The translations under genes and the position numbers were made by a program. Of a stretch of DNA of 64,000 nt, positions 36,076 to 46,375 are shown in pieces (the stretch's first letter is position 1; each line of letters begins with the position of its first letter). A model generated the notes under the pieces. It ran no database searches. It worked only from the letters and a program-made list of their open reading frames with translations, and had not been told where the DNA came from. Origin of the DNA: Galeruca laticollis (lineage: Eukaryota; Arthropoda; Insecta; Coleoptera; Chrysomelidae); NCBI GenBank assembly GCA_963921935.1, contig OY998176.1, forward strand, positions 93,188,910 through 93,252,909. The letters run 5' to 3'.

Positions 36076-36080
36076 CAAAA

Positions 36081-37669
36081 ATGTCGTGGTCTCATGTTCA
36101 AGTGCTTCGACTTATTGAACTATATAATGAAAGACCTTGCCTTTACATAGTTAAAAGTAAGTTCTCAATATAAAAATAAGCACATGAGGGCTTCTGCTTA
36201 TGGAAGTATTGCAACAGAGTTGAAAAATATAAGACCAGGAACAAATATTAATGAAATTGAGTCTAAAATAAATGTCCCCGGAACAAATTTTTTAACAGAA
36301 CATCGCAAACATGTGAAATCCAAGAGAAGTGGTTCCTGTGTAGATTCGGTGAGTTTTGTTTTTTTAAGCTATTTGTAATAGCTACTAATTTTTAAAACGA
36401 ATTTTAAGGTATACACACCTTCGCTGGGGTATTACGATGATTTATTATTTATACTGGAACATGTAATAGATTCAATTGAAGAGTTGTCCCAGGATACACT
36501 AGAGATCCAGAGATGGATAGACTTACACCTCATTCAAATTCTCTGATTGCTTCAGACGAATATGACTTAGTTGAGGAACAGACCCAAGTTTCACAATATT
36601 TTATCATAAGTAATTAAATTTACTATATTATGTGCTTTATTTCTGTATATAAAAAGCTCATGGTCTGATGTTCATATTTATGTGAAAATTTGTTTTTCAC
36701 GGAGTAAAATTTTAAAATTGTGAGCTCAGTTCAACTGCACCATATCAGTTTTTTTTAAATATGTTATTGCAGGATGAAGATAGCAGTCAGCTTCTTTTAG
36801 AAGATGACGCTGAAAATATCGAGGAAAATTTTACAATTAGATTTGAAAATCATGAATCTGATATAATTTGTGACACCCCAAAAAATATGCAAGTACCTCC
36901 TCGTCTCCCACCTTCGTCAAAAAAAAAGGAAGCGAAATGAGGACGATTCCTTGTTAATGGCAGCTGGTAATGCAATAATAGTAATTTATGCAACAAGTGC
37001 ATAAAGTGGTACTTTTTTCCACGAATGGAAAAAGTTGATCGCACGAGCTGTCTGGCGAGTGCGGAAATTCCATGAGTGGAAAAAAAGACACTTTATGCAC
37101 ATGTTGCATACATTATTTTTTCTACAGCCATGTACCAAAAATTAAAATTCAAATAGAAATTTGGGATATTTTAATTAAGCTCCTTCGGTAAATTACAATT
37201 ATACGTATTCCGAGATTCATGAAAGTCCATTCTCGATGCACAGCCAAGATTCACTGTGTTAGTTATACGTATTCCAAGTTTCATGAAAGTCCATCCTCGA
37301 TGCCCAGCCAAGATTCATTGTGTTAGCTTATGGGAAGCGTGAAATAAAGTTAACGTTTTGGCACTTTTTTTAACGCTTCTTTACTTTTTTTTACTCTAAC
37401 CATAAACAACCACTTTAAGCGCTGCAAACCGATGAAAAACAAGGTACTTTGAAGATAGGGCGTAGAAAAATAACGTTGCTAGTGTGTTGGAAAAAAATAA
37501 TGATAAGCTGCAACAGAAACAACTTGAAGATGTTCAAATTTTTTTGTTGATTCTGTTGTCAGTCACTTAAGAATGATTAAAAATGAAGAGTTGCGGAATG
37601 AAGCAGAGGAATATATTACACATATACTATTTGATACATATAAAAAGTATCAGAATACGATTATAAATT
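36081..37669 (+). pseudogene. Harbinger partner: MADF-domain protein, disrupted
   Basis: MADF (Myb/SANT-like) DNA-binding protein, the usual partner of PIF/Harbinger transposases. Exon 1 starts MSWSHVQVLRLIELYNERPC; after a frameshift near 36160 it continues ASAYGSIATELKNIRP and KRSGSCVDS, ending at a GTGAGT donor (36349). The next exon (after TTTTAAG, ~36410) gives VYTPSLGYYDDLLFILEHV. A later exon from ~36775 (GCAG|GATGAAG) is acidic and then basic (PPSSKKK, frameshift, RKRNEDDSLLMAAGNAI). Repeat R (36978-37472) is inserted in this exon; the tail resumes with NNDKLQQKQLEDV and, in another frame, VSHLRMIKNEELRNEAEEYI to the stop at 37667-37669. It converges on the transposase at 39429-40725. 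Confidence 0.75.
36978..37472 (+). repeat. repeat R, copy 3, inside the MADF gene
   Basis: A 495-bp copy of R. Its head (36988-37109) folds as ATGCAACAAGTGCATAAAGT against ACACTTTATGCACATGTTGC; two CGATGC.CAGCCAAGATTCA units follow at 37230-37320. It splits the MADF coding sequence between AAGNAI and VASVLEKNN, possibly with an AATA duplication at the ends. The same flanking coding piece beside copy 1 (1647-1717) shows that R was already in this gene lineage. Confidence 0.8.
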
Positions 37670-37734
37670 GAATAGATTAAATGAAATATGACATGTTTTT
37701 TTATTACTTTTTTTATTGTTATATTGATATGTAC

Positions 37735-38154
37735 AAGAAGCCACAGGTTCAACATACTAAACCGATATGCCCTTCCTGCGGCCAAACTGGCCACCGAACC
37801 GAGAATTGCCCCACGTCCAAAATCTCTAAATGCACGAATTGCGGCGGTCCTCACCCCGCCTTCCATCCTCGCTGCCGACACAGGCTATCGACACCCAAAA
37901 CCCCCCAAGAGACCGCACCAGTCAATCTCGAAAAGCCACCAACACCATACGACCTCTCAACCGATACCAAAATTCTTCTGGAAATCATCACCGTCACACT
38001 CATGAATGCCATCCCCAACTCAAGAGATGTCATAGCCGATACACTTCGTCATTTAATTCCTTCCATCTATCGACACAACTGCTCTATAACAAATATAGGC
38101 AGGCGTGCTCACTTTGCTTTCACTCCCATCAGGAGCGAAAGCGATTCAAATTGA
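37735..38154 (+). CDS. LINE ORF1 zinc-knuckle protein (partial)
   Basis: Open frame with two consecutive retroviral-type knuckles: CPSCGQTGHRTENC (C-x2-C-x4-H-x4-C) and CTNCGGPHPAFHPRC, the pairing found at the C-terminus of LINE ORF1 nucleic-acid-binding proteins. A Pro/Thr-rich linker and an amphipathic tail follow (LEIITVTLMNAIPNSRDVI, TLRHLIPSIYRHN). The region before 37735 (FFYYFFYCYIDMY) reads like non-coding AT-rich DNA, so the N-terminal part of ORF1 is missing. It would bind element RNA if expressed. Confidence 0.65.
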   Translation, partial: KKPQVQHTKPICPSCGQTGHRTENCPTSKISKCTNCGGPHPAFHPRCRHRLSTPKTPQETAPVNLEKPPTPYDLSTDTKILLEIITVTLMNAIPNSRDVIADTLRHLIPSIYRHNCSITNIGRRAHFAFTPIRSESDSN

Positions 38155-38972
38155 TCCGCGAGCCCCACCCATCCCGTCGGTGCTGCAGGTTTTTCACGTT
38201 TTTTCCTGTAGCATAGTGAATTTATTCGCTAGTCAAATGGGCCGACGATCGACGAAATTTTTGGATTTAAGATTGTTATTACCCAACCCACACATACAAC
38301 ATATCAACCAGTCATTTTAAACTCCCCAATCCTCACCTCGAATTCGAGAAAAGCCAGTCGCCACCACCCGACATCATCCACACATCTTTCAATGTCTCCT
38401 AGTCACTTTTCCAACAAATTTCAATAAACTTGAAATCTCAAAATTTTCCCCAACGCTTCTTATTAATTCTCAAGATATGGGAGACACCAAAAACACCAAA
38501 AATTCCAAATATCCATTCTCCAACAATTTTAAACACCCACCTCGCTCTATTAACTACCCGCAACACAACGTGGTTCGTCTTATTCATTTTTCTACCTTTA
38601 CCAGACACTTCTTAATTTCCCATTCCATACACCATTAAAACCACGTTCGCTCAAAAACATCCAGTTTCGCTGCTGATTGTTTCTGCCTCTTTCTCCGGTT
38701 GATTTCTAGCAAAAAACACAACTCACTCACAAAACTTAACTAATTTTCTATACACCTTTTTTTCTCTCAACTTCCCATACACTTCTTAAAAAACTGAATT
38801 TTCAGCCCTACCCAAATCGTAAGCCAAGTCAATACGCGCACACAAACCACCCACAAAAACACCCCCAACCAGACCTGAAGAGGAAACGAATCCTATAACA
38901 GGGCCTTACCCCAAACAAAAATATACCCAAATAAAAACACCACAAGCCCAAACTTCAAAAAATTCACGAACA

Positions 38973-38998
38973 TCTCTCTCTCTCTCTCTCTCTCTCTC
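38973..38998. repeat. (TC)13 microsatellite
   Basis: Uninterrupted TC dinucleotide, positioned as the 3' tail of the ORF1-only element; the AT-rich host composition resumes immediately after. Confidence 0.95.
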
Positions 38999-39428
38999 AC
39001 ATACTAGGTCATAGCCCAAGTGGGCTGTTTACTAGACTTAATAAAGAAATGACAGTTATACTGATCTTTCGGTTTTATATAGATGAAGTAGATTTTTAAA
39101 TGAACACAGTCATGAACTATGTACTTCCCACACTGGTGATGTGCAGTCTCTATAAATCTTTTTGCACAAAAATTACAAAAAACATGCATATTTATGCACA
39201 TATATTTCTCATTTTGAGGTTCATATGAGTCTAATTTTGGTTATTATCATAAATATATACATACTTAAAAGGCACAAAAAGAAGGATGGGCTTTTTTTTT
39301 ATTTACAGAAACATAAATTATGGTAGAAAATCAGCATAAATCAATCGTTTTAATAATTATTATCTCAAAACTAATAAAGGCATGTCACTTTCACAATGAA
39401 GTTACATATTGAAATTTCTTATTGCTTG

Positions 39429-40725
39429 TTATTGCCAGCACAGTGCTCCAGCACCTGAACAAAAGTGAGCTCTAAATTCATCACGGATATTTCTTGCTGC
39501 ATCCATTGACTTATTACCACATTGTCGTCTAACACTCCTCATTCGCCTTAGTGGGATATTGATGGTGCTTATATCTGTATACCTATGAACTACTATTTTC
39601 AGTAGCAAGATATGTATGTAATACCACACAAGCAAGAGTTATAGTTTCTACTTTTGATGCTCAAGTAATACTCTAAATCGAGTTGCCAAAATACCAAATG
39701 CGTTTCCTATGACTCTCCTTGCCCTTGAGAGGCGATAGTTGAAAATTATTTGACTATGGGACAGTTTTCTCTGTGGATATGGTTTTATTATGACATCTTT
39801 ATGTGGAAATGCATCATCAGCAACTTTAACATATGGAACTGGCATGTCTCTACCAGGTAACTTCTCAGCAGGTGGAAAATTCAAAGTATTTTTTGTCAGA
39901 GTTGAAGCAAACGTAGATTCTCGAAATACTCCGCCATCACTGATTCTCCCATTACATCCTACATTAACATAAATGAATTCATAGTTGGCATCTGCTATAC
40001 CCAATAGAAGTATGCTGTGAGTCCCTTTGTAGTTAAAGTAGTATGAACCATCCGATCTTGGTGGCCTAAATGATATATGTTCAACATCTCATAGGCAATG
40101 TGGAAACTGCCATAAGTCATAAAATTCTTTGGCAACACCCATCAATTTTTGTACGGAGTTTGGAGTCTACAAGACATCAAAACATATAGTTTAACCATAC
40201 TATTTGAATATCATTGAAATACTTACTTTGAGGTAGTCATTTTTAAGGCGACGATATAATGCTTTACAAACCACAGGAATAAATCTTGATATGCTACTTT
40301 CATGAACCCTTGTTGTATACATAAGTGACCGAAAGGATTCACCAGTGGCTAAGAAGCGCAAAGTAATTTGTAACCTACCACAAAAAACACTTATAATTAA
40401 ACAGGGAAATAGTAGAAATGATTTCTAAATACCAACCTACTGCTTGCTGAAATAGTTTACTGCATTACGGATTGCTCTTTCTCGATATCAGTTTTCACTA
40501 AGGAGAGCAAATTATTTAATTGCTCTTCCGATACGAGTCTGTGTCTTTTGTTGCCAGTTCTTCATTGATCATTTTTAATATTCTTAAGCCCTCTCCACTT
40601 CATCTTTTTAACCTTGGCTCTCTTATTATTCTCTTCTTTGTCACGTTTCTCTTTCTTATATAATTCCCAACTATTATTATATTAATAAGAGTTGCTGCTG
40701 CTAACAATAAAAATTCTTTGTCCAT
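39429..40725 (-). pseudogene. second PIF/Harbinger transposase, few lesions
   Basis: HARBI1-like DDE nuclease read leftwards. N-terminus at 40725: MDKEFLLLAAATLINIII then a basic stretch. The middle begins after a TGGTAG acceptor (~40387) with LQITLRFLATGESFRSLMY and VHESSISRFIPVVCKALY. A 59-nt intron (40168-40226; GTAAGT...TTGTAG) leads to KLMGVAKEFYDLWQFPHC. The first-Asp box is spoiled (CL*DVEHI). Then come YFNYKGTHSILLLGIADANY (second Asp), VGCNGRISDGGVF, the Glu-box area SRARRVIGNAFGILATRFR, and in another frame the terminal RNIRDEFRAHFCSGAGALCW. Only one clear stop, one or two frameshifts and some N-terminal stops: less decayed than the copy at 30782-32025. Its MADF partner lies convergent at 36081-37669. 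Confidence 0.9.
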
Positions 40726-40739
40726 TGTTGTCTACTTGT

Positions 40740-41264
40740 CTGATAACTACTTAAATTGAAAAAAATCAAATTCTTTGCTAAAATCTGACAAGTGACATGA
40801 TACTAACATGGTGTGTTGCAAACACATTTTTTTCTTGTCAATGTTTCAGTGCCCTATGTTTAGTATCCTAAAAAATCGACCAAAACTTGTACTGAATAGT
40901 TGATAATTACAAACGGACATTAAGCAATAAATATTTTCTGAACATGATATTTCTGTTTGGAAAATAATTTGTACTTTCCCAGGGTTGAAGATTCACTTCC
41001 TATTATTTTTAATTATACTTAGAAATGAATTGGCTGAAGGTGTTACTACCATAATTACTTTCTAGGTTAAACAAACTCGTTTGTCTCTCCTTTATTTTGA
41101 AGATAATACGAGATTTTTATTGAATGTCTCTTTGTATTTTGTTGAAAATTCAATCTAATATATTTAAATACTTCCATTAACACGTTCCCTGTCATGTTGA
41201 TCCAATGGGCCCTACACCTATATTACTTATATACGCCACGCTGGGCTCATGAGACCAACATATA
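40740..41264. other. spacer; right end of second Harbinger
   Basis: No coding sequence. The right terminus of the Harbinger element should lie here; a TAGGGCA-like end (AGTGCCCTA near 40850, TTAGGGCA near 34300) is suggestive but too short to claim. Confidence 0.3.
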
Positions 41265-41400
41265 TTTGACTGTTTTAAATGAAACTCACTGTTTCTAGTT
41301 AATTCCACAATATATTGAAAAGATTTTAAAAATTCTAAGATAATTGACAATTGTTTCGATATTAAATATCATCGTCAGAATGACAGAAGTTACAGTTATA
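41265..41400. repeat. PLE terminal-segment fragment
   Basis: About 130 bp matching the outer end of the PLE family (GTTTTAAATGAAACTCACTG, TAATTCCACAATATA, ATCATCGTCAGAATGACAG). No coding sequence and no inverted partner, so it is a solo end fragment. Confidence 0.85.
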
Positions 41401-41828
41401 GAAATGATAAATTTTCCCCATTACTTGTTTGGTTGTCCGAAATTTCAAAACTTAATTTTTTCGGGATGTTAAACCCGTTCGTATAACTGGGAGCAACCGC
41501 CTCTGTAACAACTAAAAACTCATGTTCAGTTAAAATGATGCTTACAGAATTATGAATAAAGCTTTATTTTTAAACCTTATTTAGTAACTCAATTAAAAAA
41601 TTGATTCTGTTTAGTTTGATAATTTTAGAAAGTATTTTCTAAAGTTTTACTTAAATTTAAAAAAAAATAATTAGTACACTTGAAATTAGCAAATAAACTC
41701 ATACTTCTCTATACTTTTCAAGGGAGTTCACTCTTCTTCATACCACGTGGCTGGCTTATGTTATAAGATACACTTTTTTGAAATGACAATGTCAGACATC
41801 AGCCTTCTGAGATTTTCTAGTCATAATC
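41401..41828. other. spacer, nothing recognised
   Basis: AT-rich sequence between the PLE fragment and the direct repeat at 41829; no feature supported. Confidence 0.3.
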
Positions 41829-41907
41829 TTTAGATGACAAGAGAGGCCAAAGTAGACATCAGCTAAATTTTCAAATAACCGCATTGATGTCTTATGACTG
41901 ACATATA
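41829..41907 (+). repeat. 78-bp direct repeat, left copy
   Basis: Begins TTTAGATGACAAGAGAGGCC and ends GACTGACATATA. It matches 44473-44550 with about six differences. The two copies flank the LINE remnant at 41908-44472. Confidence 0.85.
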
Positions 41908-44472
41908 ATACTATTTATTTGCATATTTAAACTGGTTTTACATAACAATAATATTGTAAGTGACCTAATACAAAAAGGAGCCAGCAAACAATTCTAGAAA
42001 GCTCTAGTCTGACTCCTGTATTAATTACAAAACTTAATTTTGAATGAAATAAAGCCTTACAATAATTAATGTTCACATATAGTAGAACACGAAAGATCTG
42101 AAGAAATAAATAGTGGTAATGCGAGTATGAGTAAGAAAAAACTAATTTTCATCTATCAAACTTCTTTTTATATTGATCTTAAGACTGTTCAGATTAAGTA
42201 CTTCCAGAGAACCCTATTGTATAGGTGGTAAATATTGTATGTGAAGCTTCGTTTGAACATTTGTATCCTTTAAAACGCAAATTGAGCGTATGAACATCAG
42301 TACGATATTTTATTTCATTTACCAAATAAGTGGGTCTCTTGTTCAAAATAATATTGTGAAAGAAGATAATTGCATGCAATTTCCTACGTTTTTGCATATT
42401 CAGCCATTCAGCATCAGTTTATATGAAACAAGATCATATTTACGAATGCCATAAATATATCTTGAACATGATTTTTGAGCTTTTTCGATACGTGCTGTGT
42501 CTGTCGCATCTAAACAAGGTCCATATACGACATCGCAGTAATTAAAGTGACTTAAAATCAGCGAATTTGTTAGTTGAATTTTTCGTTTGTGTGATAGTAA
42601 ATTTCGATGTGAATATAATAGTTTAAGAGATGCGTAAGCTTTACTAAAGCATAAATCAATATGTTTTTTAAACCTCAAATCACTATCAATAGTTAGTCCA
42701 AGATTTTCTACTTCATGAGTACATTTGATTCAATTATTGTCTATCTTGACAGATATTTGACGTTCAACTGTCGCATAGTTCTTCCCAAAGAATATAACCG
42801 ATGACTTATTGGAATTAATTTGCGAAAAATGTAATTCAGCAAATTGTACCAGAGCATTTACATCACGATTGATACAATTTTCAGCTATACCTGTATTTGC
42901 ATGTTGAAATGAAAAATAAATTTGCGCGTCGTCAGCATATAAATGACTTCCACAATATTGCAAACACGACGTTATGTTATTTGTATATATATTAAATGAT
43001 AGTGGACTCAAAATAGATCCCTGTAGGACGCCACAACAAATTTTTTCTTAAGAGGACTGCCCCAAGCATGTTTCAGCATACTGAAATCTATTTTCAAGAT
43101 AACTTCTTATCATATGAACATCGTTATCAGCGAAGCCTGCGAAATGCAAAATAGCATACAACAGTTTATGACTAATGGTGTCAAGAGCCTTTGAAAAATC
43201 TAACAATACTAGAGCCGTACACTTCCCTAAATCGATTTCTCTCAAAATATCATCAGTTATATCCATAAATGCAGAGGAACAACTATAACCGGCTCTAAAG
43301 CCTGATTGATTTTCAGGTAAAATCAAATACTGCTCGAGATGACATTTTATTTGTTTGTTCATGACTTTTTCCAAAACTTTTGACAAACATGGTAAGAAAC
43401 TAATTGGAAGCAAATCGCTATAGTTCAGAACATCACATTTTTTAGGTAAAGGAGTAACCCTACCTAAGTTCCAGCTATTAGGGAACTTATTTATTTTCCA
43501 ACAAACAAGAATTAATAATATTAACAATAAACGGTAAAGCTCTAGGACAGCATAAGAGTATCATTTCTAAATTAATTAAATCAGGTCCAGTAGAAAGAGA
43601 CTTTATTTTATTTAAATATGCTTCAATTTCTTCAATACTAAGTAAAAAAGGGAAAAGGTTCATGAAAATTTTGTTTTATATTGGTACCATAGTAACTCAA
43701 CAAATTGTTATAAGGTTGTTGTTCTTGTGAAGAATATTGCATGAAAAAGTCGTTTATTTCAATTGGTTTATTAATGAATTCAGGTATTGTATTTGTTTTT
43801 CGCTTATTAAGAATGTTTAGTTAGTACAGTCTTTTACAGACAGAATTGGTATTGTTATTATTGCAAAAATTTAAATAACTCTTTTTTTCATTACTATTTG
43901 TTTGATTACGAATTTGTTTATGATAATTCCAGTGCGCATTTTCTTTAGTTTTTTTAAATCTATTAAAAGCTTTGTTTTTTATATTAATCACAGTTTGAAT
44001 ATTATCCGTTAACCACGGAGGTTTTTGATATCTAATTAATATTGTCTTCAGAGGTGCTAATACATCAAAAATATTAAGTAATATATTATTAAAATAGTTA
44101 ACTTTCTCATCAATACAGTTTATGTAAAAAATGTCCTCAAACGGGGCATTTAATATAAATTCGTGCAACAAATTGTGATCGATTCGTTTAAGGTTTATAA
44201 ATGTTACATAAGGATTTTTTCCCAAATTTACAAAATACTTAACAGTGGTCAGAGATATGCGAAACTTCTAGATTACCTGCAGTATAAGCAGACACAGATC
44301 TTGAAAATACGATAACTCAAGCAAAGTTTTTGAAGTTTTAGTCACTCTTGTGGGTTTATCTATTACCTGTTTCGAATCAAATATTTCTAAAAGCGAATTA
44401 AATTTTTGAGTATTCGCATTATCCAAGTCCAATAAACTTGTGTTTATATCGCCACCTAAAATTAAGTTTTTA
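41908..44472 (-). pseudogene. CR1/Jockey-type LINE ORF2, broken
   Basis: Non-LTR retrotransposon read leftwards, 5'-truncated inside the endonuclease. 44472-44268: NKNLILGGDINTSLLDLD and VIDKPTRVTKTSKTLLEL (late APE motifs). 44225-43821: EN-RT linker with RYQKPPWLTDNIQTVI. 43700-42730: RT with KINKFPNSWNLGRVTPLPKK, ENQSGFRAGYSCSSAFMDI, ALVLLDFSKALDTISHKLL and the active site CGSHLYADDAQIYFS. 42678-42194: the C-terminal thumb region (RFKKHIDLCFSKAYASLKL, HFNYCDVVYGPCLDA). Frameshifts occur near 43815, 43530, 43030, 42725 and 42400. No RNase H or ORF1 is present. The probable 3' end is near 41910. Confidence 0.9.
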
Positions 44473-44550
44473 TTTAGATGACAAGAAAGGCCAAAGTAGA
44501 CATCAGCCAAATTTACAAATAATCGCATTGATTTCTTATGACTGAAATAT
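44473..44550 (+). repeat. 78-bp direct repeat, right copy
   Basis: Starts TTTAGATGACAAGAAAGGCC and ends GACTGAAATAT; partner of 41829-41907. The LINE's truncated 5' end begins at the base next to this copy. Confidence 0.85.
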
Positions 44551-46373
44551 GACTATTAGGACTTTTAATCAACACTATACATTCACCAAATATTGGCCAT
44601 TTCTTAACATGTGAAAGAGAAATAAAAATTACACAATTGTTGCTACAAATACTCCAAATTTGACATCGGCTCTTCTTGAACTCACCCACAGATATATTAT
44701 ACGGTCCATCTTTTTCTTCTTTCTTCCTTTTTCCTAATTATTTGCTCAGGTTCACATATTTTCCCTTCTTCTGTTGAGTTATCTGTTGACCATTTTAGTT
44801 AACCCTTCATTTAGTAGGACATACTTGTGATCGGCAACGACGTTAATGAAACTTCTCTAAAAAATAAATGAAGAGAGGTTCAATTGCATAATTTAAGTTA
44901 GATTTGCCTAGGAGAATGCTCAAATTACAGTTTAAAATAGACATATTTTGAAATTGGAAACTCAGTTTTCATTTATTGAAATAACTAAAGTTTTTTATCT
45001 ACAAGAGTCGACGTCAATGAGTACACCGATCGAGCTTTTACTTGAATTACTCCATAAATATTCCCTTGACGTGGTTTCCGATTTCTTACTGGAACATGCG
45101 GAAAGTTTTTCATATTTCTTCTGATTATTATTCATCTAACTGAGAAAAGTTATATTAAATCGATATAAAACTTGATAAATATTCTCTAATGTTTGGAGGA
45201 AAGCATTTTCAGAGATATTTGATAAGCGCATTATACTAGAAATTGCAACTTGTTGTAATATTTTAACAAACGCGGCTGCTGTAATGAACTCGAATTCAAT
45301 GGAGCATAAAACTTCCATTCATTTCCTCTATTGATACTTTCATATATTTGGTGATAAGTATTTTATGTATTAGAATATTATTGAAATTCATGTTATTACT
45401 ATTTATCATTTTGATATTTCAATAAGTTCAAATTGGTTTTTTCAGGGGAAATTTCTCATTAGATGATCGTCCTTGCTTTCATTTGAAAATAATCTTGCTT
45501 ACCAACTGTGGGTATTAAAATTATTACTTTTTCACCAACCCCATGTACGATGCGAGAGAACTATTGGGTTACTCTAAAAAAAGTTGCAATTTTTTGGGTT
45601 ATTTTCACGTTATTCAGGTCCTATGTATCCAGATATACCACATTTTTGGAGGAATTATGTTTTTTAGCAAGATACAGCCTTCGGACAAGTCACCAATTTC
45701 ATGATTTCTCAAATGAACACTATTGATTTCCAATTTACCAGAGCCAGTACAATAGGTCCTATACGTCCAGATATACCACATTCGGTCGGTTGGTACAGTA
45801 CAGCATCCGGAGTGCAGAAAAGTTGGTTTAATCATTAAAACAGTTTAGTTTTTATTTGAGTTCAAGGCCGAAAATATTCGTAGCACATTTTCTGAGTATA
45901 GTCCCTGTATAACTAATCCATCCAACGAACATAGATTGTATTGATCTTTTGCGCGTACAAAGTCATCTATATTTATACTGCAAGTGAGACCAGGGCACCT
46001 GTAACGTGAATTTCGTTCACTACTCATAATATTTCTCGTCGATGAAAGAGTAACGTAAATTTCGTTTACCCCTCGTAACATCGAATAATACTTCTGGACG
46101 ATGCTTGCCGAGTTTTAAGTTTTCGGAAGAGTTCATTTCCATTTGGATATTCAAACCAATGCGCGTTGACACTCTACCCTTATTCATCTACTTATTGTCG
46201 AGTTCGACATCTTATCGTATCGAAGTGCATTTCATAGAAATGGTAAGTTTTCGCTTAAAATGTATAAGATTTCTCCGCTAATCCTTTATCACATGGTACT
46301 TAATAGTTTCAAATTCATTTTTCTTCAAAACATTCAGTACCAGAGATATATTATATCGATTTCGTTTTTATTA
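44551..46373. other. intergenic; small internal repeats
   Basis: No gene recognised. Two ~28-bp repeats (GTCCTATGTATCCAGATATA at 45618 and GTCCTATACGTCCAGATATA at 45755) and two ~22-bp repeats (AACGTGAATTTCGTTCAC at 46003; AACGTAAATTTCGTTTAC at 46051) are present. Frames of 60-78 aa here have no recognisable domain. Confidence 0.4.
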
Positions 46374-46375
46374 TA

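Larger units (their letters stand above)
37700..39000 (+). mobile_element. ORF1-only LINE-like insertion (HAL1-like)
   Basis: A compositionally distinct block: C- and A-rich on the plus strand, unlike its AT-rich surroundings. It encodes a single gag-like zinc-knuckle protein (37735-38154), then ~800 bp of non-coding CCACC/ACACC-rich sequence with no endonuclease or RT, and ends in a (TC)13 run. This resembles half-LINEs that kept ORF1 and the 3' UTR. It lies between the MADF gene and the transposase of the second Harbinger. The exact ends and TSD were not resolved. Confidence 0.55.

Noticed and set aside
36081..37669. MADF gene as a functional host transcription factor
   Set aside because: Frameshifts, insertion of repeat R in a coding exon and the convergent Harbinger transposase indicate a transposon partner pseudogene.
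39004..39201. 65-aa Cys-containing minus-strand frame
   Set aside because: Cys/His spacing does not fit a zinc-finger family, and it lies just outside the Harbinger transposase.
45845..46081. 78-aa minus-strand frame with Cys residues
   Set aside because: Built partly from a short internal repeat (AACGT.AATTTCGTT.AC); no domain recognised.
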